Shown here one piece after another: positions 1 to 10,377 of a stretch of DNA of 64,000 nt; within the stretch, counting starts at the first letter, position 1, and every line of letters starts with the position of its first letter. This stretch comes from Salinivibrio kushneri (GTDB taxonomy: Bacteria; Pseudomonadota; Gammaproteobacteria; Enterobacterales; Vibrionaceae), in assembly GCF_005280275.1 (NCBI RefSeq), contig NZ_CP040021.1, forward strand, positions 2,691,001 through 2,755,000. The letters are read 5' to 3'. The notes below the pieces were generated by a model. It made no database searches. It was not told the DNA's origin and saw only the letters and a list, made by a program, of their open reading frames with translations. The translations under genes and the position numbers were made by a program.

Positions 1-1476
<1,476 letters not shown>

Positions 1477-1650
1477 AAGTTTGGTGTTTCCGTAGAAACT
1501 GCTCAATGAATACTGATTACTGTTTATCTCCGAAGAGACAAACGAATTGACTGTGCCGAACAACTATAAAAGTTGTCGTTTGGTCACTCAGTTCATTGAA
1601 TAAATCTTTTTGTCTATTCTTAACGAGTGCCCACACAGATTGCATAGGTC

Positions 1651-1666
1651 AAATTGTTAAAGAGCG
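1651..1666 (-). promoter_or_regulatory. rrn leader boxA antitermination element
   Basis: The minus strand reads CGCTCTTTAACAATTT, which matches the rrn boxA core (TGCTCTTTAACA) that loads NusB/NusE for rRNA antitermination. It lies about 175 nt upstream of the mature 16S 5' end, as expected for the leader. Confidence 0.85.
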
Positions 1667-1707
1667 TTGACTGTGCGAAGCGGCGCTTCGCTCGGTCAGG
1701 GCTGCGT

Positions 1708-1735
1708 ATCTTACGCGCCTTACCGTTAAAGTCAA
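1708..1735 (-). promoter_or_regulatory. rrn promoter, proximal
   Basis: The minus strand shows a -35 TTGACT (1730-1735), a 16-bp spacer and a -10 TAAGAT (1708-1713). This is the closest of three tandem sigma-70-like signals ahead of the 16S gene and sits just upstream of boxA, so the transcript would contain the antitermination signal. Confidence 0.6.
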
Positions 1736-1824
1736 GAAGAAATTTTATCTTTTATTTTCAACCCAACCGGGTGAAACAAAACCTCTTTTTGACCTCCCTA
1801 ACGCTTAGCGTTAAGTGGACGGCT

Positions 1825-1852
1825 ATCTTAATCTTTTAAAAACTCACGTCAA
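1825..1852 (-). promoter_or_regulatory. rrn promoter, middle
   Basis: The minus strand shows a -35 TTGACG (1847-1852), a 16-bp spacer and a -10 TAAGAT (1825-1830). An A/T-rich UP-like stretch lies immediately upstream (1853-1875). The 16-bp spacing is the same in all three rrn promoters here and is typical of growth-rate-controlled rRNA promoters. Confidence 0.6.
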
Positions 1853-1930
1853 GCGTTTATTTTTATTTGATTTTTTGCTTCGACATGCTTGCTGAACGCT
1901 TGCCCTGCGTGCCGTGTCGATGTGGGGCGT

Positions 1931-1958
1931 AGTATAGCGACACGGATCACACTGACAA
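1931..1958 (-). promoter_or_regulatory. rrn promoter, distal, with GC-rich discriminator
   Basis: The minus strand shows a -35 TTGTCA (1953-1958), a 16-bp spacer and a -10 TATACT (1931-1936). A C/G-rich discriminator (ACGCCCCACA) follows and an A/T-rich UP-like block (1962-1983) precedes it. GC-rich discriminators are characteristic of ppGpp/DksA-controlled rRNA P1 promoters. The remaining bases up to 2150 show no other gene. Confidence 0.7.
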
Positions 1959-2151
1959 GGGATTTTTACGTTTTTTATTTCGACTGAGCAATAATCCACC
2001 TAAAATGATGAATAACCAGCGTTTTGAAACATTCTTGATACGAGACCTTTACCGCAAGGTAACGCTGGCTTGTTTTCTTGGTCTTTTTCACGACATGCAT
2101 TGCCGGACTGTTGTCATGTCATCACTTTAATTGTTCTATTTAATGACGCTT

Positions 2152-2634
2152 ATGAAATCACCAGTTAATTTTGCTTTAGTCATCTGCATCGCTGTCCTTG
2201 GCGCGATTATCGTCAGCCTCATGGACGTCAACTCACCCGCTCTTTCGTTTGCTGTGGGTGCAATACTTAGTGGTCTAGCTTGCCTATATCTTCCTTTACC
2301 CAATTTTATTCAGCCAGAGCAAAGGCCATCTACATCAACACCATCAAGCGAAAAAGAAGAAGAGTCTCCGCAAAGCAAAACGCTATACGTCGGAAACTTA
2401 CCTTATCGTGCGAATGAAAATGATGTGCGCACGCTGTTTAGCGAACATGGAGAAGTGTTTGCCGTTCGTCTTATGAAAGACAAGCGAACCGGCAAGCGAC
2501 GAGGATTTGGTTTTGTGGTGATGGCCGCCGGGCATGCCGACGACGCTATCAACGCACTCAATAACAATGTTTATGGCGAGCGGACACTTAAAGTCCGTGA
2601 AGCGAATGAGCCAAAAAAGCAGGCGAATAGCTGA
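2152..2634 (+). CDS. Membrane-anchored RNA-binding protein with one RRM domain
   Basis: A 160-aa protein counted from the ATG at 2152. An in-frame ATG at 2143 and a TTG at 2131 are alternatives, and none has a strong ribosome site. Residues 5-50 form two hydrophobic segments, followed by a Ser/Pro/Glu-rich linker (about 53-76) and one RNA recognition motif (about 77-150). RNP2 is LYVGNL (78-83) and RNP1 is KRRGFGFVV (about 115-123), with the aromatic residues that stack on RNA bases present. Short RRM proteins occur in Vibrionaceae and other gammaproteobacteria, but their targets are largely unknown. The membrane segments suggest it holds RNA at the inner membrane; that is inference. Its 3' end overlaps murI tail to tail by 47 bp. 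Confidence 0.85.
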   Translation: MKSPVNFALVICIAVLGAIIVSLMDVNSPALSFAVGAILSGLACLYLPLPNFIQPEQRPSTSTPSSEKEEESPQSKTLYVGNLPYRANENDVRTLFSEHGEVFAVRLMKDKRTGKRRGFGFVVMAAGHADDAINALNNNVYGERTLKVREANEPKKQANS

Positions 2635-3409
2635 CATCCGTAAAACCTATCGATCGGATAAAGTCCGCCAAAGCATCGGCTTTAATAGGGGTTGCCGTCG
2701 CATAAGCATAATGCTTTGACGTCGCAACGGTAGCCCTTTCGTCGCTATATAGACTGACCAGCGAAACCACGCGACGCGCAATCGCATCTCCCGAATCAAT
2801 TAAACGGACTGAGTCACCCACTACTGATTGGATTTCATCACGCAGTAAAGGAAAGTGAGTGCAACCCAGTACGAGGGTATCGACGGTTCCTTTAAACGGT
2901 CGCAATATAGCCGCGAGATCTTGCTGATTCACCGCCTCCCCCCGGAGTTTGCGTTCTGCCATATGCACGAGCGCCGTGGTACCGACTGAGACTACCTGGC
3001 AATCTTTGGCAAAGTCCGCCACTAATTGTTCGGTATAAGGGCGGGCGACGGTGGCTGGCGTAGCGAGCAAGCCAATGATTTTTTTCTGACTGATCGCTGC
3101 TGCAGGCTTGATCGCAGGCACAACCCCCACGACCGGAAGCGCTAACTGCTGACGGAGCGTCGGTAATACCAACGTCGATGCGGTATTGCATGCAATGACC
3201 ACGATATCAATATCATGATGCGCACACACAGCGCGCACTTGAGCCGCCACCCGTGTGACCAAGCGCGTGTCCTCTAACTCACCGTATGGAAAAGCTTCGT
3301 TATCGAACAAATAGGTGTAGTTAGCGTCAGGTAGCTGCTCTCGCACTGACTGATAAATCGATAAACCACCCACACCAGAGTCAAAGATCAGAATGTTAGG
3401 CTGCGCCAT
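2588..3409 (-). CDS. murI: Glutamate racemase
   Basis: Interconverts L- and D-glutamate to supply D-Glu for peptidoglycan; cytosolic and cofactor-independent. The 273-aa length fits the family. The N-terminal motif IFDSGVGGLS (8-17) contains the conserved Asp10-Ser11. The two catalytic cysteines are Cys74 in ACNTAS and Cys183 in GCTHFPLL. It lies downstream of btuB on the same strand, as in E. coli, but a hairpin with a T-run separates them. The C-terminal coding region overlaps the 3' end of the convergent RRM gene. Confidence 0.97.
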   Translation of the reverse strand: MAQPNILIFDSGVGGLSIYQSVREQLPDANYTYLFDNEAFPYGELEDTRLVTRVAAQVRAVCAHHDIDIVVIACNTASTLVLPTLRQQLALPVVGVVPAIKPAAAISQKKIIGLLATPATVARPYTEQLVADFAKDCQVVSVGTTALVHMAERKLRGEAVNQQDLAAILRPFKGTVDTLVLGCTHFPLLRDEIQSVVGDSVRLIDSGDAIARRVVSLVSLYSDERATVATSKHYAYATATPIKADALADFIRSIGFTDVSYSPAFLAHSLHGL

Positions 3410-3423
3410 GAGTCACCCATACA

Positions 3424-3456
3424 ATAAAAACGCCCTTATCATAACGACAAGGGCGT
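3424..3456 (-). terminator. Intrinsic terminator between btuB and murI
   Basis: On the minus strand the 8-bp stem ACGCCCTT/AAGGGCGT (11-nt loop) is followed directly by TTTTATT. It sits just after the btuB stop, so it should end most btuB transcripts and make murI depend on read-through or its own promoter. Confidence 0.75.
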
Positions 3457-3487
3457 GAAGAAAGCTAGTATCGCAGAGAAGCTATCA

Positions 3488-5296
3488 CTAGTACTGATAG
3501 TCCAACGTCATAAAGTAGGCGCGTTCAGGCGCAGGATAACCACCCGCGGTTTCGTAGTCTTTATCAAATACATTATCGACTTTACCTTTTACGGTCAGAT
3601 TATCGGTCGCCTGATAGGATGCAGTGACCACCCAAAGACTATAACTACCTAAGCGGTCATTCCAATCAGTTCGCTCGCTTTGATATTGCCACTGTGTGCC
3701 CAGCAATACGCGTTCCCATTGGTACGATGTATCCCATTTCGCCACCCGTTTGGCGCGACGCTGGAGCTGCTCACCCGTTTTCTCATTTTCAGGATCTTTG
3801 TATTCTAAAGATATGCGGTTGTGTAAAGCGTGCACATCAAAGTTGGCAATAAACTCAACGCCTTCGATCTTAGCCTTGTCCACGTTTTGATTCTGGCCAT
3901 TGGGGTAACTGCCTGCATACTGAATGAGATTATCAATGCGATTGATATAGCCTGTAAGTGACCAATCAACGTCAGCCGTCACGCCACGAAGAGCAAGCTC
4001 GGTGTTGGATGATTCCTCCGGCTTGAGCGTTGCATTACCGCCCCATCCGTAAAGTTCAGTCAGACTTGGGGCCTTAAAAGCGGTGCCGTAGCTGGCGACC
4101 AATTGATATCCATCCGCTATCGCAAGGCCCGCGCTTGTCTGCCACGTCGTATGTTGTCCGTATTGTTCGTTATCATCCGAGCGTGCGCTTGCCTCAATAG
4201 ATAGTGGCTCTACTGGGCTAAATTGCGTTAAAAGGTAAGTGCCAAGGTTATCACGCGGGTTGATTGCAATATCATCGGGGTTGGTAATCAAGCTTCCTTC
4301 ATTAAAGGTATCTTGTCGATAATCCACACCACCACCAAGCAGCCAATCCTCCGTAGCTTGATACTGGAGTCCCAACGAGGTAGAGACTTGCTCAACATCT
4401 GAAGTTTTATTGTTTTTACGGTCACTGCCAGGGCTGTAGTCATAGTTTTCTTGTTGGGAGATTTCTGCGCTGAGTGTTGCACTCCAGACCCCTGAGCGAT
4501 AATTCAGATTGCCAGCCAGTGCTTGGCTTTCTAACCAGCCATGTTTCAAGCTCCCTGAATAATCGTAATCGTATTCATTCTGGTACCAGCGTCCGGTGAT
4601 ATCGGCCGACCAAGATGCATTCCAACGATGGCTGTATCCAAGTTGTGCATTGCGGCCAGTAAAACCATGCTGATCACCCCGGTTACTTGCCATCGGATGA
4701 ACATTGTATCCATCATTGGACTCATACCCAGCCATGCCAGAAAAGTGACCCTTATCGCCCAATTTTGTTGCCCAAGCGCCGTTAATCGCATTATGATCCA
4801 AACTGCCCATGGTTACGGAAACATTGGCTATCTCTTTATCGGTTTTGGTGATGATATTGATCACACCACCAATCGCACTCGACCCATACAGTGTGGCGCG
4901 TGCGCCGCGAATGATCTCAATCCGCTCGATACTGTTTACTGGGATCTGATTAAAATCCACCGAGCCTGTGATGGACGAGGCCATACGCACCCCATCAATC
5001 AAGACTAAAGAGTGGTCTGATTCTGTGCCGCGCATAAAAATAGAGGCAATTTGTCCACGGCCTCCGCTTTGAGCAATCTCGATGCTCGGTACCGTGCGCA
5101 ATACATCGACAAGGCTTCGCGCCTGCAAACGCGCAATGTCTTGACGCGTCAAAATGGTTGCTGATTGCAATACCGAGGCATCGGACTGCGCAAACCGACT
5201 GGCGGTCACCACCACCGTTTCGGTGTTTGGCTCGGCCCACGTGCTCACAGGGAAAAATGACGCTGCCACCAGGCTCGCCACTATCTGTTTGTTCAT
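3488..5296 (-). CDS. btuB: TonB-dependent vitamin B12 outer-membrane transporter BtuB
   Basis: Takes up cobalamin across the outer membrane using TonB energy. The 602-aa length fits the BtuB family. A signal peptide ends around residue 21 (STWA/EPN). The TonB box ETVVVTAS follows at about 26-33, then the plug domain (SLVDVLRTVPSIEI, IEIIRGARATLYGSSAIGGVINI) and a 22-strand-type beta-barrel. The C-terminal residues FMTLDYQY are the terminal beta-strand with an aromatic end. RBS AGGAAGGA precedes the ATG. The 5' leader carries a cobalamin riboswitch, which supports a B12 rather than siderophore substrate. Confidence 0.95.
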   Translation of the reverse strand: MNKQIVASLVAASFFPVSTWAEPNTETVVVTASRFAQSDASVLQSATILTRQDIARLQARSLVDVLRTVPSIEIAQSGGRGQIASIFMRGTESDHSLVLIDGVRMASSITGSVDFNQIPVNSIERIEIIRGARATLYGSSAIGGVINIITKTDKEIANVSVTMGSLDHNAINGAWATKLGDKGHFSGMAGYESNDGYNVHPMASNRGDQHGFTGRNAQLGYSHRWNASWSADITGRWYQNEYDYDYSGSLKHGWLESQALAGNLNYRSGVWSATLSAEISQQENYDYSPGSDRKNNKTSDVEQVSTSLGLQYQATEDWLLGGGVDYRQDTFNEGSLITNPDDIAINPRDNLGTYLLTQFSPVEPLSIEASARSDDNEQYGQHTTWQTSAGLAIADGYQLVASYGTAFKAPSLTELYGWGGNATLKPEESSNTELALRGVTADVDWSLTGYINRIDNLIQYAGSYPNGQNQNVDKAKIEGVEFIANFDVHALHNRISLEYKDPENEKTGEQLQRRAKRVAKWDTSYQWERVLLGTQWQYQSERTDWNDRLGSYSLWVVTASYQATDNLTVKGKVDNVFDKDYETAGGYPAPERAYFMTLDYQY

Positions 5297-5343
5297 TGGT
5301 TGTTCCTTCCTATCGCGAGAATGTGCAGCGACGTGCTGCGTCT

Positions 5344-5549
5344 GTGGGCTGTATTCGGACTTAAGAGCATGGCTTTCGCCGCCTACTGCTAACGACTTCC
5401 CATCGCATACTATTTATCAGCATTGGCGACAGTGTCTGACCTTGGGTCGGGTTAGGGTCGTTCTCTTACACCGCTGCGCGTCAGTTGCGGACTCTCACCG
5501 CATTCCTGTGATCCGTCCTATTGGGTATAGACAGAGCACTGACCCACGC
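5344..5549 (-). promoter_or_regulatory. Cobalamin riboswitch upstream of btuB
   Basis: On the minus strand the leader contains the family signature segments in order. First comes a GCGGTGAGAGTCCGCAACTG block (complement of about 5483-5502) running into ACGCGCAGCGGT. A B12-box-like region GACACTGTCGCCAATG follows, then GATGGGAAGTCG and the 3' element AGTCCGAATACAGCCCAC. GTGGG (about 5544-5548) can pair with CCCAC (5344-5348) to close P1. In this family adenosylcobalamin binding usually hides the ribosome site. The aptamer ends about 48 nt before the btuB ATG, which fits translational control. Confidence 0.92.
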
Positions 5550-5684
5550 AGGGATAGTAGCCGTCTAGATGGATATTGTCCATTGATAACCTTATTGAAT
5601 AAGGGAGAATCGTGAGCAAGGGTGGACATAGCTGGGGATTTGTCTAAAATCTGCGCTCATTTTCCAATCGCTGAGGCAGCCATC

Positions 5685-6788
5685 ATGACCAAGGCTCACA
5701 CCGCCGTTGACTACGACACACAGCTTGCTGAGAAAGTCCAACGACTCAATGCACAACTCGCGCCGTTTCACGCACCTGAGCTAGAAGTTTTTCGCTCACC
5801 GGAAACCCACTATCGGATGCGCGCAGAGTTTCGGGTATGGCATGAAGGCGACGACCTGTATTACATCATGTTTGATCCTGCGACCAAGCAAAAATATCGC
5901 GTCGATACCTTTCCTGCCGCGAGCCGCTTGATCAATGACCTCATGCCTCTATTAATGGAGGCCATCAAGCCCAACGACGCCTTGCGACGTAAACTGTTCC
6001 AGGTTGATTTCCTCTCCACCTTAAGCGGTGAGATCTTGGTGTCGTTACTCTATCATCGCCAGCTAGACGAAGAGTGGGACAGCGCCGCGCAAGCGCTTAA
6101 ACAACGTTTGAACGATGAGGGTTTTAATCTCAACCTGATTGGCCGTGCGCGCAAGCAAAAGAAAGTGCTAGACCGCGACTACGTTTTGGAAAAGCTCAAT
6201 GCCGATGGTCAGACATTGATCTACCAGCAAATTGAAAACAGCTTTACCCAACCTAACGGGCCGGTGGCGGAAAAAATGCTGGAATGGGCCATTGATTGCA
6301 CCCGCGATAGCCAAGGCGATTTGCTGGAGCTGTATTGCGGGAACGGCAACTTTTCCCTCGCCTTGGCGAAAAACTTTCGCCGCGTCCTCGCCACCGAGCT
6401 GGCGAAACCCTCAGTGCAATCGGCGCAGTACAATATTGCCGCCAACAATATCGACAATGTGCAGATTATTCGCATGTCTGCCGAAGAATTCACCCAAGCA
6501 ATCAATGGCGAGCGCGAGTTCCGCCGCTTAAAAGATCAAGGGGTGACGCTGAGCGACTATCAGTGCAATACCATTTTTGTCGATCCCCCTCGTGCGGGCA
6601 TGGATGATGAAACCTGCAAAATGGTGCAAGGTTACGATCGGATTTTATATATCTCCTGTAACCCTGAGACTTTGGCCGAAAACCTAGAACGCCTCAGCCA
6701 AACACACCGCATTAGTCGCTGTGCGCTGTTTGATCAATTCCCGTTCACCCACCATACCGAAGCCGGGGTGTGGTTAGAGCGCAAATAG
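5685..6788 (+). CDS. trmA: tRNA (uracil-5-)-methyltransferase
   Basis: Makes m5U54 (ribothymidine) in the T-loop of tRNAs from SAM, and also in tmRNA in E. coli. From the ATG at 5685 it has 367 aa, matching the E. coli 366 aa; that ATG has a GAGG ribosome site 8 nt upstream. An upstream in-frame GTG at 5622 would add 21 unrelated residues. Motifs include the SAM loop [22 protein letters not shown], and the catalytic-Cys motif [12 protein letters not shown], plus the terminal Glu region [12 protein letters not shown]. It is divergent from btuB, as in E. coli. Confidence 0.96.
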   Translation: MTKAHTAVDYDTQLAEKVQRLNAQLAPFHAPELEVFRSPETHYRMRAEFRVWHEGDDLYYIMFDPATKQKYRVDTFPAASRLINDLMPLLMEAIKPNDALRRKLFQVDFLSTLSGEILVSLLYHRQLDEEWDSAAQALKQRLNDEGFNLNLIGRARKQKKVLDRDYVLEKLNADGQTLIYQQIENSFTQPNGPVAEKMLEWAIDCTRDSQGDLLELYCGNGNFSLALAKNFRRVLATELAKPSVQSAQYNIAANNIDNVQIIRMSAEEFTQAINGEREFRRLKDQGVTLSDYQCNTIFVDPPRAGMDDETCKMVQGYDRILYISCNPETLAENLERLSQTHRISRCALFDQFPFTHHTEAGVWLERK

Positions 6789-6815
6789 TCACGGCAAGCA
6801 AGCGCGGATAAACGT

Positions 6816-6843
6816 AAAAAGGCGTCTTCTCGACGCCTTTTTT
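6816..6843. terminator. Bidirectional terminator between trmA and yijD
   Basis: A perfect stem AAAAAGGCGTC/GACGCCTTTTT with a 5-nt loop sits between the convergent trmA and yijD genes. A/T runs on both sides allow it to work in both directions. Confidence 0.85.
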
Positions 6844-6873
6844 GCGTTTCGCCAACGGCTGTCTTAAAAGCAA

Positions 6874-7257
6874 TTAGACGTCAGAGGCGGTATCGTTTTT
6901 CGCTTTGCGGCTGAAAAAGCCCAGTTTATGGCCGACCCAGAACGCCAGTGCCATGGCAACCAAAATCGAGAAGAAGTTGCCGCCCAGCTCTGGCATTTGC
7001 ATACGGATAAACGCTGAATAGCCAAATGCTCCCACTAAGAAGCAGGCAAACGCAATCAGCGGCGTGCCTTCAGTCAGCGGCTGGCGTTCGTGAAGTTGGT
7101 AGCAAGCGTGCACGGCCAGTACAAACGCGAGAATGGGAAAAATAGAAAATGCCACACCACTGACGAACAGTGTCGCGAGAGTTGCACTTCCACAAATGCC
7201 GGTAACCAGTGCCAGCAGCAAAAATTTACGTTCTGATTTCACTTGCTCGTGTTCCAT
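6874..7257 (-). CDS. yijD: DUF1422 family membrane protein (YijD-like)
   Basis: A 127-aa integral membrane protein with about four hydrophobic segments (residues 10-32, 35-50, 60-80, 90-112) and a basic C-terminus. Function is unknown. The assignment rests on size, membrane topology and position directly downstream of fabR (13 bp gap), the conserved enterobacterial and vibrio arrangement. Likely cotranscribed with fabR. Confidence 0.85.
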   Translation of the reverse strand: MEHEQVKSERKFLLLALVTGICGSATLATLFVSGVAFSIFPILAFVLAVHACYQLHERQPLTEGTPLIAFACFLVGAFGYSAFIRMQMPELGGNFFSILVAMALAFWVGHKLGFFSRKAKNDTASDV

Positions 7258-7270
7258 GTCTTCACCTGTT

Positions 7271-7906
7271 TTATGACAGTTTTTCCTGTAAGGCTCGCCG
7301 CTCCCGGTCTTTGCGGTACCAGTAAGCTCCCTTGGCTATCATGCGTAATTGTAACACCATGCGCTCGGACAATTCTGCGCGGGCGTGAGGATCGAGATCA
7401 AGCGCTTCCGCGCCCATATTAAAGACCAAGATCACACATGCTTCCGACTGATTGTACGCTTCTTCATAGGTGAGCTGCGTGCGAGATTGTAAATACTCGG
7501 TCAACTCAGCAACAAAATGTTGGATTTCTCGAGCCACGGCAGCACGGAATGCCGAAGAGGTGCCTGATCGCTCGCGCAAAAGTAGCCGAAACACATTGGG
7601 GCTGCTTTCGATAAATTCCATAAAGGTTTCTACCGAGGTGCGTACCACACTGCCTTCCGCGGCGATCCGCTGACGCGCCTGACGCATCAGTTGTCGGAGC
7701 AATAGTCCGCCCTCGTCGACCATGGTCAACCCCAGCTCATCCATATCTTTGAAGTGACGATAGAAAGAAGTAGGGGCGATTCCCGCCTCGCGCGCCACTT
7801 CGCGTAGACTGAGGCTAGAAAAACTGCGTTCAGCACTGAGCTGGCTGAACGCCGCATCAATGACAGAACGGCGCGTTTTTTCTTTTTGTTGTGCTCGAAT
7901 ACCCAT
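7271..7906 (-). CDS. fabR: TetR-family repressor of unsaturated fatty-acid synthesis
   Basis: Represses fabA/fabB-type genes in response to the unsaturated to saturated acyl-thioester balance. The 211-aa protein opens with [15 protein letters not shown]. The TetR helix-turn-helix follows at about 30-55 ([20 protein letters not shown]), nearly identical to E. coli FabR. The C-terminal ligand domain includes [19 protein letters not shown]. It forms a two-gene unit with yijD and is divergent from sthA. A 10-bp palindrome overlaps its predicted transcription start (see findings). Confidence 0.96.
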   Translation of the reverse strand: MGIRAQQKEKTRRSVIDAAFSQLSAERSFSSLSLREVAREAGIAPTSFYRHFKDMDELGLTMVDEGGLLLRQLMRQARQRIAAEGSVVRTSVETFMEFIESSPNVFRLLLRERSGTSSAFRAAVAREIQHFVAELTEYLQSRTQLTYEEAYNQSEACVILVFNMGAEALDLDPHARAELSERMVLQLRMIAKGAYWYRKDRERRALQEKLS

Positions 7907-7923
7907 CGCACTCTACTCATGGT

Positions 7924-7941
7924 CACCATGGTGTCACTATA
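7924..7941 (-). promoter_or_regulatory. fabR promoter -10 and overlapping palindrome
   Basis: The minus strand has a good -10 hexamer TATAGT (7936-7941). Around the expected start of transcription lies the perfect palindrome CACCATGGTG (7924-7933). A symmetric site there could be an operator, for example for autoregulation. It does not look like the published FabR site of E. coli fatty-acid genes as I remember it. Confidence 0.4.
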
Positions 7942-8101
7942 CGCAATTTTAGCGTTTAAATCAGCCAATCTAGGCGGCGCTCCCCATCGCTATCGCGCGG
8001 ATTGGAACACAGATTTGGCTGCGAAAGTTAACCTTACGGATAATAAGCGTTAAACTGGTCATAAACAGATGTTGCAATAATGAAAATAAGGTCTGAACCC
8101 T

Positions 8102-9520
8102 ATGAGCAAGTCAAGCCCTCGCCCGCAAGATCATTTTGACGCTATCGTAATAGGCAGCGGCCCCGGCGGAGAAGGGGCCGCTATGGGCTTATCCAAAGCC
8201 GGTAAGCGAGTCGCAGTGATTGAGCGAGAAAGCACCGTTGGCGGTGGTTGTACCCATTGGGGCACCATCCCGTCTAAAGCACTACGCCACACTGTCAGCC
8301 GGATCATTGAATTCAATCAAAGCCCTATCTACACCCAAAACAGTAAGAGTATCCACAGTACCTTTTCTCAAATACTCAGCCATGCCGAGTCTGTGATTGG
8401 TAAACAAACCCGCATGCGCCAAGGGTTCTATGACCGCAACCAGTGCACCCTGCTCCATGGCAACGCCGAGTTTGTCGATGCGCATACCTTAACCGTGCAT
8501 CATAGTGATGGCAGCGCTGATACTTACACCGCCGATCACTTTGTGATTGCCACCGGCTCTCGCCCTTATCAGCCTGCCGATGTGGATTTTTCTCACCCAC
8601 GCATCTACGACAGTGACTCCATTTTGTCGTTAGCCCATGATCCGCGCCATGTGATGATTTATGGGGCAGGCGTGATTGGCAGTGAATATGCGTCTATCTT
8701 CCGCGGACTCGGGGTCAAAGTGGATTTAATCAATACCCGTGACCGCTTGCTGTCATTTTTGGACAATGAAATCTCTGATGCTTTGTCTTATCACTTTGGC
8801 AGTAGCGGTGTCATGATCCGCAATGATGAGACCTATGAGCGCATTGAGGGCACGGATGATGGCGTGATTGTGCACCTTGAGTCAGGCAAAAAAATGAAAG
8901 CAGATTGTCTGCTCTATGCCAATGGCCGCGCAGGCAATACCGATAAACTCAATTTGTCCTCGGTCGGCCTTACACCTAACTCGCGTGGGCAGCTCGACGT
9001 TGATAGCGAAAGCTACGCAACAGAAGTGGGGCATATCTATGCCGTCGGTGATGTGATTGGTTATCCTAGCCTTGCCAGTGCCGCTTATGATCAAGGGCGT
9101 GTGGTGGCGGAAGCCATTTGCCAAGGCAACGCCAACGTGCGCTTGATTGAACACATCCCCACGGGGATCTATACCATTCCAGAAATCAGCTCAGTGGGTA
9201 AAACCGAGCAAGAGCTCACCGCAGAAAAAGTCCCGTATGAAGTTGGCCGATCGCTATTCAAGCACTTAGCACGCGCGCAAATCGCGGGGATGGATGTCGG
9301 CAGTTTAAAAATCCTTTTCCACCGCGATACCCGCGAGATATTAGGCATTCACTGCTTTGGTGAACGCGCCTCGGAAATCATTCATATCGGCCAAGCGATT
9401 TTTGAGCAAAAAGGCGAAGGGAATACCATCGACTATTTTGTGAATACCACCTTCAACTACCCGACCATGGCCGAAGCTTACCGGGTGGCGGCGCTTAATG
9501 GCTTGAATCGCTTGTTCTGA
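8102..9520 (+). CDS. sthA: Soluble pyridine nucleotide transhydrogenase
   Basis: Cytosolic FAD enzyme that reoxidises NADPH with NAD+. The 472-aa protein is like E. coli SthA (466). The FAD dinucleotide fold is at about 13-40 ([13 protein letters not shown]) and the NAD(P) fold at about 181-210 ([17 protein letters not shown]). The second FAD motif is IYAVGDVIG and the C-terminal dimer domain includes [16 protein letters not shown]. The disulfide-reductase motif is degenerate, with Cys50 kept but the second Cys replaced by Thr55 ([10 protein letters not shown]). That is the hallmark of SthA versus lipoamide dehydrogenase. RBS AAGG lies before the ATG; divergent from fabR as in E. coli. Confidence 0.96.
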   Translation: MSKSSPRPQDHFDAIVIGSGPGGEGAAMGLSKAGKRVAVIERESTVGGGCTHWGTIPSKALRHTVSRIIEFNQSPIYTQNSKSIHSTFSQILSHAESVIGKQTRMRQGFYDRNQCTLLHGNAEFVDAHTLTVHHSDGSADTYTADHFVIATGSRPYQPADVDFSHPRIYDSDSILSLAHDPRHVMIYGAGVIGSEYASIFRGLGVKVDLINTRDRLLSFLDNEISDALSYHFGSSGVMIRNDETYERIEGTDDGVIVHLESGKKMKADCLLYANGRAGNTDKLNLSSVGLTPNSRGQLDVDSESYATEVGHIYAVGDVIGYPSLASAAYDQGRVVAEAICQGNANVRLIEHIPTGIYTIPEISSVGKTEQELTAEKVPYEVGRSLFKHLARAQIAGMDVGSLKILFHRDTREILGIHCFGERASEIIHIGQAIFEQKGEGNTIDYFVNTTFNYPTMAEAYRVAALNGLNRLF

Positions 9521-9530
9521 ACGGTAATCA

Positions 9531-9555
9531 AGAAAACGGCACCTGACGGTGCCGT
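9531..9555 (-). terminator. Terminator after cysQ
   Basis: The stem ACGGCACC/GGTGCCGT with a 4-nt loop lies between convergent sthA and cysQ. On the minus strand it is followed by TTTTCTTG, so it best ends the leftward nudE-cysQ transcript. Confidence 0.65.
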
Positions 9556-9561
9556 CAATCA

Positions 9562-10374
9562 TTACGATGCCCGCAGTATCGACGACCACGCGAGCGACTC
9601 ATCCCCTAACACAATAAAGTTAGGGTTCTGTAATGAGTCCCGTTCGTTGTATGACAAGGCCCCTAGCTCGGTGCTCAGAATACGTCCACCCGCTTGCTCG
9701 ACAATGCACTGTGTCGCCGCCGTGTCCCACTCCCCTGTGGGGCCCAAGCGCAAATAACAATCGACTGCGCCTTCTGCGACCAAGCAGGCTTTGAGTGCCG
9801 CCGAACCTAACGGCACCAAATCATAATTAATTTCAGGTGCCAGCTTTTCGGTGACCGCATGAATATCTTGGCGACGGCTAATAGCGATTGAGATTGATGT
9901 GAGCGTCTCTTCTCGCTTCATTGTCGAGATGCGATGCATTTCGCCATCTGGGGTTATTTTCCAGGCCCCTTTGTCTTGGCAAGCATAATAGGTCACCCCG
10001 GAGACGGGCGCATACACCACGCCCATCACGGGATGGTTGTCCTCCACCAGCGCGATAATAGTGGCAAAGTCACCGCTGCCCGCAATGAACTCTTGGGTAC
10101 CGTCTAGCGGGTCAATCAACCAATAGCGCTGCCATTGCTGACGGTCGCTTAATGGCACACCACAGTCTTCTTCCGATAACACGGGGATGTCTGGCGTCAA
10201 CGCGGTGAGCTTTTCCGTGATCAGCTTATGTGCCGCTAAATCAGCACTGGTCACTGGGGTTTGGTCACTTTTGGTGATCGCTTCAAAATCACCGTCTTGG
10301 TAAATATCTAAAATAACCTGACCCGCAGAGCGAGCAATCTCAATTACCTCGGGCAACAACTCAGGCAGTGCCAT
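9562..10374 (-). CDS. cysQ: 3'(2'),5'-bisphosphate nucleotidase CysQ
   Basis: Hydrolyses PAP (3'-phosphoadenosine 5'-phosphate), the by-product of sulfate activation, to AMP. The 270-aa length fits the family. Inositol-monophosphatase-fold metal motifs are present: SEED (about 91-95), DPLDGTQEF (about 112-120) and the C-terminal GEWDTAATQ (about 211-219). It starts 3 bp after nudE and is probably cotranscribed with it downstream of the gsp operon, the usual vibrio arrangement. Confidence 0.95.
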   Translation of the reverse strand: MALPELLPEVIEIARSAGQVILDIYQDGDFEAITKSDQTPVTSADLAAHKLITEKLTALTPDIPVLSEEDCGVPLSDRQQWQRYWLIDPLDGTQEFIAGSGDFATIIALVEDNHPVMGVVYAPVSGVTYYACQDKGAWKITPDGEMHRISTMKREETLTSISIAISRRQDIHAVTEKLAPEINYDLVPLGSAALKACLVAEGAVDCYLRLGPTGEWDTAATQCIVEQAGGRILSTELGALSYNERDSLQNPNFIVLGDESLAWSSILRAS

Positions 10375-10377
10375 GCC

